DNA from: Maniola hyperantus
Taxonomy: Eukaryota; Arthropoda; Insecta; Lepidoptera; Nymphalidae
DNA: 64,000 nucleotides
Assembly (NCBI RefSeq): GCF_902806685.2
Contig: NC_048541.1
Location: 7,437,465 to 7,501,464, forward strand
Direction of reading: 5' to 3'
The notes below the pieces were generated by a model. That model searched no databases. It worked only from the letters and a program-made list of their open reading frames with translations, and had not been told where the DNA came from. Below, piece by piece: positions 30,651-42,885 of the stretch. Positions within the stretch are counted from its first letter, which is position 1, and each line of letters opens with the position of its first letter. Made by a program: the position numbers and the translations under genes.

Positions 30651-31781
30651 GGACTTACATGAACTTCAGAACAAACGATGTAAGTACGTTTGGCAATAAA
30701 ACCGATGGTAACATAAAATAAAGGCAATTTTAGGGATGATATTAAAATTAGACCCGTTCAGCCGTTCGTTTTGATCTTCGAGACAAAGTTCCGTAACGGT
30801 GCCTTGGGGACGCGTTAAATGAAATATTTAAAACAGATGACAGTATTTCATATTAAATGGCTCATTTTAAAGAGAACTACCTACATCATAAATCTCGAAA
30901 CGCAATAACGGTAGAGGGTGCATGTGTGAACTGAATTATAACTGGTCTTAGGACAGTAAAATAATATGAATAACTAACTAAAACCAAAAAATATCTTATT
31001 GTGCGAGTTCAATGTACTCATATTACTTAACACAAAATGAAGGTAGGTACCTACTTAGGTTCAAGACGTATCGTGGCAGAGCCGAAGATAGCAGCAACGC
31101 GTTTTTGCCTAAGCAAAATTAAAAAGTGATCGATTTATTTTTGTTTTATTGAATTAGTCCTCATCCCCAATAAAATGTACCTACATAATGTAGAGGACAA
31201 ATATTTCAGTTTACTTAGCAACATTTTAGCGCATTTCGTGAAGCTTTGAATTTCTTGCAACGTGCCTTGAGCTTTACTAAAAATAGGAAATTTTTTGTCA
31301 ACTAAAACACCTTAAAATATAAGCAGGTATAAAATTAGCAACCTTCACTTCTATTGTGTGTGCAAGCAATTACAAATTGACTACTTACTTTGTAATTTGG
31401 TTCAGTACCTAATAGTCTCCACTCTCCTGCAGTCAGAGACAACCTTGTAATTATCAGGGTGCAGTCTTCCCCACTAATTCCGATTCAATTGTCTAATCAC
31501 TTTGATGTTATTGTCATAGCATTACTTAACCTGAATACGGTAGAACAAACGTTCATTGTGGCCGTGGCACACCGACAGGAACCTGTTTTGAAGTTAAATT
31601 ACCAAAGTTTGACAAGCGGTTGGACTAAACTACGCTAGCAATAATTCTGCATAGCGTGGCTGGAAGACAATATGCCGGATAGGTGCACGTAATTGCTGTT
31701 CCGTTCAGGTTTCTTTATGGTTCCGTGATGATAACTTTGTAAAAAAGTATTCTTCTATTAATAAGGTACGGACTACGGTAA
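30651..31781. other. AT-rich stretch
   Basis: No gene and no clear repeat ends seen. Confidence 0.35.
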
Positions 31782-32009
31782 TCCATACTAATCCAACTAA
31801 TATTATAAATGCGAAAGTGTGTCTGTGTGTCTGTCTGTCTGTCTGCCAGCATTTTACGGCCCTACAGTTTAACCGATTTTGATGAAATTTGGAACAGAGT
31901 TAGCTTACATCCCGGGGAAGAACATAGGCTACATTTTATCCCGGAAAATTAAAGGATTTAAAAAAAACCTAAGTCTACGCAGATAAAGCCGCGGGCTTCA
32001 TTCGTCTAA
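31782..32009 (+). mobile_element. Helitron-like family A, copy 2
   Basis: The 5' end is atccatactaatccaactaa then tattataaatgcgaaagtgt, with a partly duplicated 5' end. The body has gtctgtctgtctgtc, taaccgattttgatgaaat, catcccggggaagaacatag and tatcccggaaaatt. It ends CTAA at 32006-32009 followed by A, so the 3' end is less canonical. Confidence 0.7.
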
Positions 32010-32620
32010 ATTTCCGTAAACTGTAGGTATTCGATTCTACATTATAAATTCTGTGCCAACATCTACATATTATTTGATCAGTTTTGACGGAAGGGCCCTT
32101 CTACTATTCTGGGTTCTTTCTCGCACAAGCAGAGTTGCCCATTGAACGTGCGACCTACAGATAGTGATTGGTAGTTCAATCATTCATTTGATTAGCTAAA
32201 TAATATGATCGGAACAGTACAATTTAACTTGCAAAAAAGATTTTAGTGTACTGGCTGACGATGACAACACATCTTATTAAAATAGAGGATTAGATAAAAA
32301 TAAGTTTTATTCAAACCGACTTTGAATCGTCAAATACATTTACGATTCGGAATGCCTTTCTTACCGAGATTGTAGGTTAATTATTTCGTCCTCTCTACGG
32401 AATTCTACCCATGCTATTCACAATTGGCAGATATAAACAAGAATCAAAGGCATGCAAAAATTTCAAAAGTACAGCAAGACGTGAATGTTTTCCTATTACG
32501 TAATGGTTATAGTGTAAGTCACGGAAAGCTTTATTTCTGAACCGTGAGGTGCGGGCGCCGCCGTATTGGGAGTATTTTGACGGCCACAAAGCGCAGGGGC
32601 GCAGGGGCGTACGACACAGG
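32010..32620. other. Putative intron or intergenic DNA
   Basis: Mostly AT-rich; 32545-32620 is more GC-rich. The minus-strand frame from 32828 stays open to 32395, but the donor at 32622-32627 makes the part left of it probably intron. Confidence 0.35.
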
Positions 32621-32627
32621 TGCTCAC

Positions 32628-32828
32628 CTGACCCGTCCGCCGATTGCTTCCAACGTCTAATGAAATACTTCTCCCAAGACACTCCTCCGCGTCGCTTTTC
32701 AAATTGAAACAGGAGATAATCTCGTTCGAGCAATTTCGCTCGTTTTATACTTTTCATTAAATTGAACAGAAGTCGCGAAAGCTCTTCGCGTTTTAACTTT
32801 TCAAGATTAGTTGGTTGAAGGCTCTTTT
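32628..32828 (-). CDS. Putative internal exon of an unrecognised host gene
   Basis: On the minus strand an open frame reads SLQPTNLEKLKREELSRLLF, then LMKSIKRAKLLERDYLLFQF, EKRRGGVSWEKYFIRRWKQS and ADGS. It ends at the consensus donor TCAG|GTGAGC (donor 32627-32622), phase 1. The likely acceptor is AAGTTTAG at 32830-32829 (exon 201 bp); AAAAAATAG at 32847-32846 is an alternative. The peptide is charged and helical, with Lys-Arg pairs, and is not from any repeat seen in this window. Joined to 25072-25005 the split codon becomes Gly and the frame continues to a stop. I do not recognise the family. The pairing rests on phase and signals only. Confidence 0.4.
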
Positions 32829-32883
32829 CTAAACTTAATAGGAACCTATTTTTTGCAATGTCAAATAAATTGGTCAATTTTTA

Positions 32884-35800
32884 CGGAATGATCTAAGTAG
32901 GTACCTCTTCTCAATACGGGCTAGGCAATAATATTAATTTCAACAAAGTTTCGAGGCACTGACAGGCTTATAAGATTAGAATAATTTTCTCGTTCAGAGA
33001 TCTCCCTGCGAGCGTAACCAGCAGTTTAATTAAAACTAACAGTTGTCTCACACAGTCTTATCCGGCAATTTGCGAGGTATTACAGGCCGAACTTTGTCCA
33101 CAAATTATCTTGACTCCATTTAACAGAGCGGTTATGGTAATACAATCTCTGCCGATTTTCTGGTGGAATAATGTTTTTGTTACGCGAGGCGTGTACCCAA
33201 TGACGTCATTAAGGTAAAATATTATATTTAATTTAAAGTTTGGTAAGAATCCGCCAACTGTTCTACGCCGCGGACTGCGGTTTTGGAGAAATGATCATTA
33301 AAGAGCAAAATTAGTTTTCATAGGCTGGCTCATCGCCGAAACTTTTTAAATTGTTCAATATGCTACATCGATTGCTATACCGGAACCAACTCCATACTCC
33401 ATCTAACATAAGCACTTCCTTACATACTACTTATTATTGTTGCATTGCTATTGCTAAGCCAGATAGCCAGTTCTTTAGATAGGGGGGAGAACCTCGAAGT
33501 CATATCGGGCATTTTACAGATTTATTCTCTGACATACCTAGTTACCTATTTTTACGGATTCGTTAAAAATCACGTTTATATTATGTGAATCGGATTTATC
33601 ATTTACATATTAGGTATGTATGTGGTATTGAACCTACTGAGCTGATGAATTCATTAGGTATGTTACCGGCAAAGTTGCATTTAACATTGTAAGCAATTTC
33701 GCAAGTTCTCAGTTCTCAGTTCATAATATCAGAGTTGGTTTCTATTTCAATATAAAATATTTTATGTATTAAGGTCATAAAGACGTAGTTAATATTATGA
33801 CCTACATACCTACCTATCAAATATGTTAATTTTCAAAATTCTATCTTGTAGGTAGGAGGCTAACTACAATAGCTCTAGCTATGGACTCACCGCACCAGTC
33901 TCAGTCGGGTAGAATTTCTGAACAGTCATTCTTAGACTTTTCAGAAATTCCGGATGAAGTTTCTTGACCACTGATCTGTTTTTGAAGCTTCTTGAATTAC
34001 ACCATTTTGGCGCTAATAGCAGCAGTGAGCGTCATGTGAGCGTATAGGTACTTGCTCAGAATAATAATAATCTTAGATTAATTATTATTCTAAGAATAAT
34101 AATGTTCTCGATGGGGCACTTATTGGATCGGTACAAAAAAGAAAGATTTTTAAAGATTTATTTACTTGTAGACCGACGACGCTGGTATTTTGGGCGGCAA
34201 AAAGCTTTGTGGACCTCGTTCCAGTGTGTAAAATGTAAATCAAACAAATGAGAATGTAACCCGCCTATTTGGATCACTCTCGGCCAATATCGATCATTTC
34301 ATAATGAAGGCTTGCGGTGTTCGTCCGATGACTGTTAATTACTTGATCGCTTCATGGAGATTGATTCTCAATCATCGCGAACTATATTACCTCGTAAAAT
34401 AATGTAAAAGAGCTTATTAACGAGATACTCTTTATAAATTTATATTTTAATAAATTGCGTTTCAACAAGGTTGTAATTTTGGATGCTTCTTTTTATGAGT
34501 TGGTCAACGTAATAATAATGGATTTATCCAACGCTTTTTGGCTTTGCTCTTGGTCTTTTCTGCTACTGTTCATAACTTTTACAACCCTTGTAAAATAGCC
34601 CGTTAGGTACTAACTTACTTCAAACGTTCATAGGTAGGTAATTAGGTATATTTTCATAATTTGACTCAAAAGCTTACTAATAATAAAGACGAAAGGATTT
34701 AATAGTGCTGTAGGTAAGTATGTCTTTTGTTAGAATAGCGAGATAAAGTTTAGTAATTAAGATTTTGTGAAAGACGTTACAGCATTGAGATTCACAGTGC
34801 GTGCGGAGACAATACGCTGAAACTTTCAGTTCTGTGCTTCTAAAGCGGAAAAGGGAAAGATTTGGAGCAAAAGTTGTGTCATCACAAGTTGATACAATGT
34901 CTGAATCTCGCGAAGATTGAATACGTTCGAAGCGAGGCGGCACTAAAGGGCCTTATTGTTATTCACCCCGGAGTGACAAGCGACCGGCCAAACCCTCGCT
35001 CTAAATAGAGATGGTATGTTATTCTAGTTTAGGTCTACCTATTTATGGCCAAATTTAATAATCAATTATCTCTGTAAACTGTCGATTAGTTACATTCAGC
35101 CGAAATCAATAATATAGGTAGGTAGGTATATTAGGTCCTTAGGTACATAATATGAAAGTAACGTTTCCTAATCAAGTCTTTGGCTAGAACATAATATAAT
35201 ACCGTAGCTGCTTGGACTTTCAAGATTAAATTCATATCATAAATTACCAAAGAAGTTATAAGTAATAATATAATATAACTTATAGCTATGAAATTGTTTC
35301 TGTTGCTGCTATTTCCGCTCTACATTTTCGCCGTACCTACCTATTATTAAATTTGTCGCGTGGCTGATCAAAATCGTTAAAATGAAATAGGGATCATAAT
35401 AAGCCGAGAGGAAGACAATTATTTTCCTTACACTCGCTGCATTCGTCGGTGTATTTGGATGTTTAAACGTATAATGATACTTACTTATTAGTAAGCTGGG
35501 AAATTAATCATAAGTTTTAAATACATAGGTACTTGGTCCAAAACGGCCAGATATCAAAATGTACCTAAACAAATAAATGAGAGGGCGGTCACTTAATGAA
35601 GTGGTAAATAATATTTTTTTTTCAATTTGTTTTATAACGAATTCTCGACAGCGACATCCAACTCTATAATGAGTCCCATGGAGACGTTGAACACAAGCAA
35701 AACACCACCGTGAGCTGTGAAAATCTCTACAAGATACCTAAGTCCATAACTACCTAAGTCCAGAAGTAGATGTCTCGAAATCACTAATAATGTAAATTTT

Positions 35801-36344
35801 TTACATTTTTTACAGCGACAAGTAGGTACCTAGTTTAAAAAAATCTGAAAAGTACTTGTATTGAATTCACGTCATAGAATTGAGCAAAAAGAATTTTTGT
35901 TGCGTAGAATCGACAGGAAGAGCGCCGCAGCGTCCCGCGTCGCGCACTCGAACTTTGACAGTTTATATGACCCGTGTAATGGCGCCTTAAACTAAATAAA
36001 GCCTTGCATTTGGCTCGGGGATCGCGAGTGCCGTCACGCCCCCTGGTTTTGTCTCGACGCCGCCAAGATTAGAACACTTCCTTTATCTGAACAAAATATA
36101 TTAGTCTTTCACATTGTTTACAATACTTGGAACGTAAGAAAGTTGTATACAAATGTATTACTTGTGTGAGATCTACGTGAAATAAACTCAATTGCTATTT
36201 TAGACTTCGGAACTACTTATCTATGTATTATGGTATAGGTATGTATAATATATCTATTGTTGTCATCAAATGTTGGAGTCCTGAGGAGCTAGACCATGTG
36301 CAAATCTATGCTGCTATCATAGGTTCTGTTTACTGCTATCACAG
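32884..36344. other. Long AT-rich stretch, possibly intron of the minus-strand gene
   Basis: 34240-34345 is a repeat copy (R6, listed separately). 35925-36060 is an isolated GC-rich block (gccgcagcgtcccgcgtcgc, ctcgacgccgcc) with no open frame; it could be a regulatory or untranslated exon. The minus-strand frame at 34943-34677 has no recognisable domain. I found no upstream exon I could support. Confidence 0.35.
34240..34345 (+). repeat. Interspersed repeat R6, copy 1
   Basis: cactctcggcc, gcttgcggtgttcg and cgatgactgttaattac occur in the same order at 59460-59560. Class unknown. Confidence 0.6.
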
Positions 36345-36652
36345 ATCATCAGCATCAACCCCTCGCCAACTTAATGCTGAGCACTAGTCTTCTCTCAGAA
36401 TGGGTTTGGTCATAGTCCACCATGCTGGCCAAGTGCGGATTTCATGTGTGGTATTTTCATACACTTTTGAATTGAATATTATGGACAAATCTCAAGCATG
36501 CAGGTTTCCTCACGATGTTTTCCTTCACCGTTAAAGCAAATGATCTCAAGCGATATTTAATTGCATAACTTCGAAAAACTTAAAAGTGCGTGCCCGGGAT
36601 CGAATCCTGAACCTCTGATTACGAGGCCGATGTCTTAACCACTAAGCCTTTT
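36345..36652 (-). mobile_element. SINE family S1, near full length
   Basis: Minus orientation. Head complement: gtgcgtgcccgggatcgaat and cttaaccactaagcct. Body: gcatgcaggtttcctcacga, ccatgctggccaagtgcgga. The 3' end has atcatcagcatcaacccctc. The B box is slightly changed (GGATTCGATCCCGG). Confidence 0.8.
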
Positions 36653-36899
36653 CCTTTTATATTATTTAGATATAGGCCCAAGTAAAATAGACAGACCTGT
36701 AGCAAGTGCACAGTTGTATTACTTTACTAAATATATCTAAAACCTAATCTAGTGCTATGAAATTCTTTAGCTCAAAAGTCAAAACCCATTTGGAGTCTGC
36801 TATAAAATTAAGATGCTCAGCAGTAAAAAGCAGTCACTTAGGTGATCATAGCCACAGGTATCTAGTTAACATATAAAGATTTTTTAAAATTATGACATA

Positions 36900-37113
36900 C
36901 TAGATGATGCCTGCGACTTCGTACGCGTGGATTTAGGTTTTTGAAAATCCCATGGGAACTCTTTAATTTTCTTGGGATAAAAAGTAGCCTGTGTCCTTCC
37001 CCGGGATACAAGCTATCTCTATACCAAATTTCGTCAAAATCGGTTGAACGGTTGAGCCGTGAAAAGCTAGCAGACAGACAGACACACTTTCGCATTTATA
37101 ATATTAGTATGGA
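36900..37113 (-). mobile_element. Helitron-like family A, copy 3, intact ends
   Basis: On the minus strand it starts TCCATACTAATATTATAAAT and ends in CTAG (36903-36900), with host A and T at the junctions. The body has cttccccgggatacaagcta and aaatttcgtcaaaatcggtt on the plus strand. No coding capacity; the frame across it is an artefact. Confidence 0.85.
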
Positions 37114-37114
37114 T

Positions 37115-38794
37115 TAAGATATTATTGACAAATAAAAAAGAAGTTTATTATCACCGCTTCTATACCTTGTTCAGAGAGTCGAGCTACCATAGGGGTCCCT
37201 CTCTTGCACAAATTATGTAATGTACTTAGAAGCGAATCTGACGCACTATATGATCGTGATTGGACACTGGGTGTGACCATTCCCTATTACAGATAAGTAG
37301 TAAAACTCTGAAAGATTAAGTCTTGAACAAATGAGGTGAATGATGATGCTATCGCTGTTACAGGAAACTGAACTAAGGCCATTCCGTAGTCGCAAATATT
37401 CATAGGAGATATTGAGTGACCGCGCTTTTGCATCGACAGTTATGTAAATTTGAGGATATTGGATTGCATACAATAAAAATTTAATATAACAACTATAAAA
37501 TTGCTGAATAATCATGTTAGCGGATTTCAAATATAAACTTTATTTCGATGTACATTTTATGTCAACCTTTTTTCTCGGGAATTTAAAACAGTGTTTTATT
37601 TTGGTTAAAGACTACCTAAGTACTCAATCGCTACGTTTTGGTTTTAGTTGTATAGAAAATTGCTTCACCTAATTTTGGAATTTTTATGAATTATTTATAA
37701 TTTTTTTTACCTACCTTAAGTAGGTATTTAAAAATTTAAAGACAAGTTATATCGTAATTTAAAAATAAGTTATATCTGTAGATATAAATCTCCCCAAATA
37801 TTTGTAATTTCGAGATGATATTATGCGACAAACGTAACACATTTACAAACATAAGAAGGGATTTGAGCGATAAAGCTGGAGGATAAATTTTTCGCATATT
37901 GCGATATTGTACTATTTCTTATCGAAGCAAATTTTAGTGAGACGTTAACCTCTCATATCCGTAGTCAGCAGGGGCAAAACAAAGTAATTCCGATTTGGCC
38001 TCGCTGGCGCGCCCTGCAAGAGCAAACATACATTTTGATTTGTGAGGAAACAAGGATGTTTATTTCATAACATGTTTTCTGTCAGCGTTTCGAGCAAAAA
38101 CATTCATCTATGGTAATGAGATTATTCATAAGTGCATCTGATGTTATTGCATCAACTGAGCAGGTGGCGATTAAAATGATGTAATTAGAAACACTTCGGA
38201 ACAAAAATATTAATATACTTACCTTTTCTTTAATTCGCACTACCTAAATACAAAGAATTTCTGTTCTGTTGTATAATGTCTGTTCTGATGTATATAATGA
38301 TATGAAGTACAAGCAGGTCAAAGACCAACTTTGGCCTATGTTGAAATGTGTACCAATTATGTAACCGATACGTTCAGAGTTCAGACCAATTAATTGTGTT
38401 ATAATCAAGAAGATTCGCAATAGGGTTTCAGAGTTCAATCAAACTTTGGCAATAATCACGCCTGGAGATTAGCTTCTGGGTAACAAAGTTACATTTACTT
38501 TGAGGATACTCTTACGATGTTTTAACTTTTAGTACATTTAAAGCTAATATTAAACGATTTATTGTGGCTAATTTCTAATGTATACAATTTCTAAATTAAA
38601 TTATATTCATAGGTCTAAATCTAGTGCTTTCTTTTTCAGTCAATAACGATTAGTATATAGCAACAAATTTAGACCTGTCATTTTAGTTTAGTTAAAACAG
38701 TTTAAATAATTTTTGTAGTAGGTAAACTAGTACTTAGTTTTTAAATGTCCATACACATGCTTATAAAGAAAAGTCGTTACTTTGAAATAAAAAA
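37115..38794. other. AT-rich stretch
   Basis: No gene and no clear repeat ends seen. 37980-38030 (cgatttggcctcgctggcgc) is a small GC-rich patch. Confidence 0.35.
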
Positions 38795-39045
38795 TCTACA
38801 GTAGGTACGTGGCAGAAAATAATGTACCTACATCGACCTTTAGAATGACATTTCGGCATTGTACAGCATTGTCTCTGTCACTCATACCTATAATAACCCA
38901 TATGACGTTTTGTCGGTCTCAACGATCTGTCGTTGAGACCGACAAAACGTCATATGGGTTATTGGACAATGCTCTACAAATTCGCTATCTTCTTGTAAAG
39001 GTTTATGTACAGTACATTATTTTCTGCCACGTATACTGTACCTAT
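38795..39045. mobile_element. Fold-back element with a perfect 34-bp central palindrome
   Basis: The inner arms 38892-38925 and 38930-38963 are exactly complementary with a 4-base loop. The outer arms tacgtggcagaaaataatgt (38806-) and acattattttctgccacgta (-39033) are a perfect 22-bp pair; the regions between show weaker symmetry (cattgtacagcattgtctc against acaatgctctacaaat). No coding capacity. Confidence 0.85.
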
Positions 39046-40319
39046 CTCGTTAGTATTCTCCGTATAGGTACTCGGTAGTACATACATTTTTTCGATGAAG
39101 AGTTCAAAAAATACCATCGAAATGGTGGATATATGCATGTTTGTGTTATTAATTTTACACTGGGACTGGAAAACAAATAGGCAGGCACCCGTTCATAAAT
39201 CTCCGTGATTTTGTCGTATATGTAAGCTTAATTTCCGTTCTGTTCTGCCTTTGTTTTTAGAGAGCCACTGAATGGAAATCGACATGATATATACCTCTAT
39301 ATACACAGATCTATACGGCTTTAGATAATATCGTCATACAAAAATCTGAACTACATTTAAATAAACTCGATCATGTAGCAATGTATTTTCAGTATTACCT
39401 ACCTACTAAAAATATGTAGTAGGTAGTAGCAGTTAGTATCTATTCATAATGAATTAGTCTGTTACGTCTCTATCTATCTACATTCAAGTTTTCACCAATA
39501 GATAGAGTTCTAAATATTTCTTACACTCTAGCTAACACTAGGTCAATAAATATTTGAAATTTCTACTTATATTAAAAAAATATTTAGAAAATTTCCGTGG
39601 GTAAAAATATTACCATGAAAATTGTGGATTGTGTTACTCAGAAAAGGTAGGTTTATCCAAATATTTATTTACATTAAATAATCAGAAATATATTTTGTAC
39701 AATTCTTTTATTTAGGATTTTAGTGAAATTTACTAAGTACTTACATATTATTATATGTACATAGGCTCTAACACAGAAGCGTGAGTCATGACTGAAGCCG
39801 GTGGATATAGTCCTATTGAAAGAATCGTCCCCTGTATATGAGGGAAAGAAAATTTAATTTGTATTGGAGTGATTACCAATGTCTGCGGATTACCTATTGC
39901 CTTTGGATAAAATTCATTTAAGTATTGTAAATAATTTCTATGAAGTAAGTACAAGTCTTAATAATCAAATTTTGCTGAGTAGAAGTAAGTATACCTATAT
40001 CAAAAAATATAGAGATGTGCTAAGTAGGTACATTATAAAGTTATAACGTAGCTACCTGATATTATTAAAGTGACGATTATGGTTCTTTCATAACCGGTTA
40101 TAAAAAACAAAATATAAATATAAAACGAATACGAGCTGATTTACTATAAATTGGTTATTGTTATTATATCTTATTATATCTCAAGAATGAAACGCCGAAG
40201 TTTAAATATATGTAATACTTATGCAGGTATCTATGTATTTTTGTGTAGGCACATTAATTTTACAAGTAGGTAAGCGTAAGTTGTATATATAAGTGTGTAT
40301 ATTTGCACGAAATATTTTG
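39046..40319. other. AT-rich stretch
   Basis: No gene and no clear repeat ends seen; CCTA/TAGG runs near 39400-39425. Confidence 0.35.
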
Positions 40320-40524
40320 CGCTGTTTTTATCCCCATCATTTCAAAACCCCGTTTTACCCCTTTAGGGATTGATTTTTCAAAAATCCTTTCATAGCCTGG
40401 ATGGATGCGCACGTCATAATAGTTATCTGCACACGAAACTTCAGCCCGATCCGTGCTGTGGTTTGAGCTTTGCGTTGATAGATCAGTCAGTCAGTCAGTC
40501 AGCTTTTCATTTTATATATTTAGA
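40320..40524 (-). mobile_element. Helitron-like family C, copy 1
   Basis: Plus strand: aaccccgttttacccctttag, ttcaaaaatcctttcatag, acgtcataatagttatctgc, cagcccgatccgtgctgtgg, then cagtcagtcagtcag and ttttatatatttagat. The minus-strand start TC is at 40524-40523 with host A before it. The CTAG end is worn away. Confidence 0.65.
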
Positions 40525-40587
40525 TAGTAAAATAGAGAGATGGGCAAATTGACTATCTTGTGGTTCCTCGTCAAATATGAATAATAT

Positions 40588-40761
40588 AATAATAATAATA
40601 ATAATAAAAAATATATTTATTTAAGAAAAAATATTTACAGGTTACACAAATTCAGGTATAATCATAAACTCGAAGCTTGAGTTTTTCCGTATACCGAAGC
40701 CGTTAACATTAGGTATCTACACGTCACACATATCTTATTAAAAGCTAAATAACAATACTTA
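40588..40761 (-). mobile_element. LINE-2 family: severely 5'-truncated second copy
   Basis: About 155 bp match the LINE-2 3' end (18740-18897) with only one indel in an A-run and one or two base changes (ctcgaagcttgagttttt against ctcgaagattgagttttt). It carries the same AAT/ATT tail and the same orientation. The match ends at aacaatactta. This is a typical dead-on-arrival copy. Confidence 0.9.
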
Positions 40762-40925
40762 ATGACAATACGAACAATTCCAATTTGTTACCTGCGCCGG
40801 GAGTGAGTGCTTTATTCTGTAGGTCTTTTTTCCGTACGTGATTGAAGGGCAATCATGCTCCCCGGAAAAAGTGGAGAGCAAACGGTGGTCAAATGTTGCC
40901 ACATTCAGTGGAGTGTCATGAACAT

Positions 40926-41322
40926 AATACAGGATGTAATCAGAACGCTAGCAAAAACTTAGCTTTATTGTTATACTACCTAAACACAATCCAATATTAA
41001 TAACCACTTGCCCCATTTTGTGGTTTTAGTGATTTAGTATTTTTTAAACCCGCAATATATAGAGTGCAAAACTCGGGTCAATGGCCCCCCTACGACGCGG
41101 CATTGACTCCGAGGGACCTACATACGCAACGTTCGTTGACCTCTAGCATCAGTCAGATGTTTTATTTTCAATAACATATCGTAAACTTTTACAAAATTAT
41201 AGGAACTTTTACAAAATTATAGGATAGGATCTATTTTTTTCGCGTTTTTCTTTTTGTGGTATCATATCAGTACTATCACCTGTCTTCGTTTTTGCCAGCG
41301 TTCTGGTTACACCCCGTATAGG
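40926..41322. mobile_element. Non-autonomous DNA transposon with terminal inverted repeats
   Basis: The left end tacaggatgtaatcagaacg then ctagcaaaaac and the right end gtttttgccagcgttctggt then tacaccccgta are inverted repeats about 395 bp apart. The inside is non-coding and includes a 20-bp tandem pair (aacttttacaaaattatagg twice, 41186-41225). Confidence 0.65.
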
Positions 41323-41480
41323 CGATGAGGTCTCGCCTTCATACGCGCCTCTCCATACAAATGCCGTACGCCGATTGCGTATTATTCTATCATTTATTAT
41401 TTGCTATTCTAGATCTAAAACTACGTCAATCGCCGATTTATTCATACCCGACAACAATAAATATAATAAAATTATATGTA
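41323..41480. repeat. Interspersed repeat R1, copy 2
   Basis: tacgcgcctctccatacaaa, ttctagatctaaaactacgt and acaacaataaatataataaa match 1012-1160 and 57340-57450. No Helitron here. Confidence 0.65.
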
Positions 41481-42885
41481 TCTTATATGTATTATGAAAG
41501 TATCCAAGAAGGACAACCAAGACTAGTCCAAGAAAAGACAAGACACGGTCAAGACAAGATTGAGACACGACCAAGACAGGACCTAGACAAATATTTATAT
41601 TAGGTGAGTAGTGTAGAGTGAGTGAGTGGCTGGTTTTTTTAAAAAGATTTAACCAATAAGCAAACACACTTCGTGAATTAATGGGCAATGGCGTCATAAA
41701 ATTATACCTACAGTAGAAAATTACTCGCAAGAAACGATTACCTTTATCTAACTTCATCCGAAAGCAAACTGTATGCCGGGATGAAACTGAAGAGGGGAGA
41801 AAACATTGAATTAAGTTATCGAATAAACGAGCCACCTCACCTTATTTATTTGAACAAGAAACGTAATCGACCCTTATCATTCCCTTATTAATATCCCTGA
41901 TAATAATTAAAGCTGACCGCTTTATGTAGGTAGATGATAACAAATTTTGAATAGAAGCAGACGTTACTTTGTGGATGCTTAATTTACTATAATCCGTTAA
42001 AACAGACAAGCTTATGGTTTCTTGGATAACAAATTCAATATGGGATACTTATATTAAATCATAATTTTGTAAACAATATTAAAGGGTTTTTGTAAGCACC
42101 GGACTCAAAAGCAAGGATGTCTTTTTTGCAATTTTTTTTAACGACAGCGATGCTTCTAATAATATTATGTAAGTTGTAGTTTATTCAAGGGATATAATAT
42201 TATTAAGGTCTACTCTGCGGATCACTTGCGCGTACCGTAGAATTACAATGCTGCCTAGTCCATGAAGTTAATTCCTTGTATGAAGAACTTTGCGCTTTAT
42301 AAACATCCAGGCCTTTACGGGATAGATTCCATAATCTTATCTTCCAGTTTAGCTTGCTCCATCTTACAGATAAATACAGCGAAAACGTATCACGGAGCAA
42401 AAATCTAAAGATAATTAATAAATAGTACTAACTTGAGTTATGAAGTTTTACTGCAGTTACAGTATCAATTTTTATGTAATTTTTTTTAAAGAGTTTTTCC
42501 GGGGTTCTTCGGAAGGAAGGGCATTAAGTATAAAGTAGGTACTATGGTAGATTCACTTGACGATTCAAAATCACTTTGTAAAAAGTTTATTTAAATAGTT
42601 AAGTCTTTCTATTCTATTTTCTGTTCTATGTAGGAAAATGTTCTTACACTAATAGCAGTAAAAATATTACCTAGGTAAAGAACCATGTGAAAATTACCGT
42701 GAAGGCATTTTTCATATCATAGTCGACCCCAATTATTATTATCGCTAATCGAAAATTGATGACAACGGCACTTCGTAAAATGTCAACCTCGATAACTACC
42801 TTATTATCAGCTTACGGCATTTTGGCTTCATTTTATCGTTTTCTAACAGGTAGCCTAACCTCTTATTTATCGAGATTTTTTAAAA
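41481..42885. other. AT-rich stretch
   Basis: 41510-41600 is rich in aagac and gacaag words (accaagactagtccaagaaa, gacaagacacggtcaagaca). The frame at 41835-41404 on the minus strand runs into repeat R1 and has no domain. No gene seen. Confidence 0.4.
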
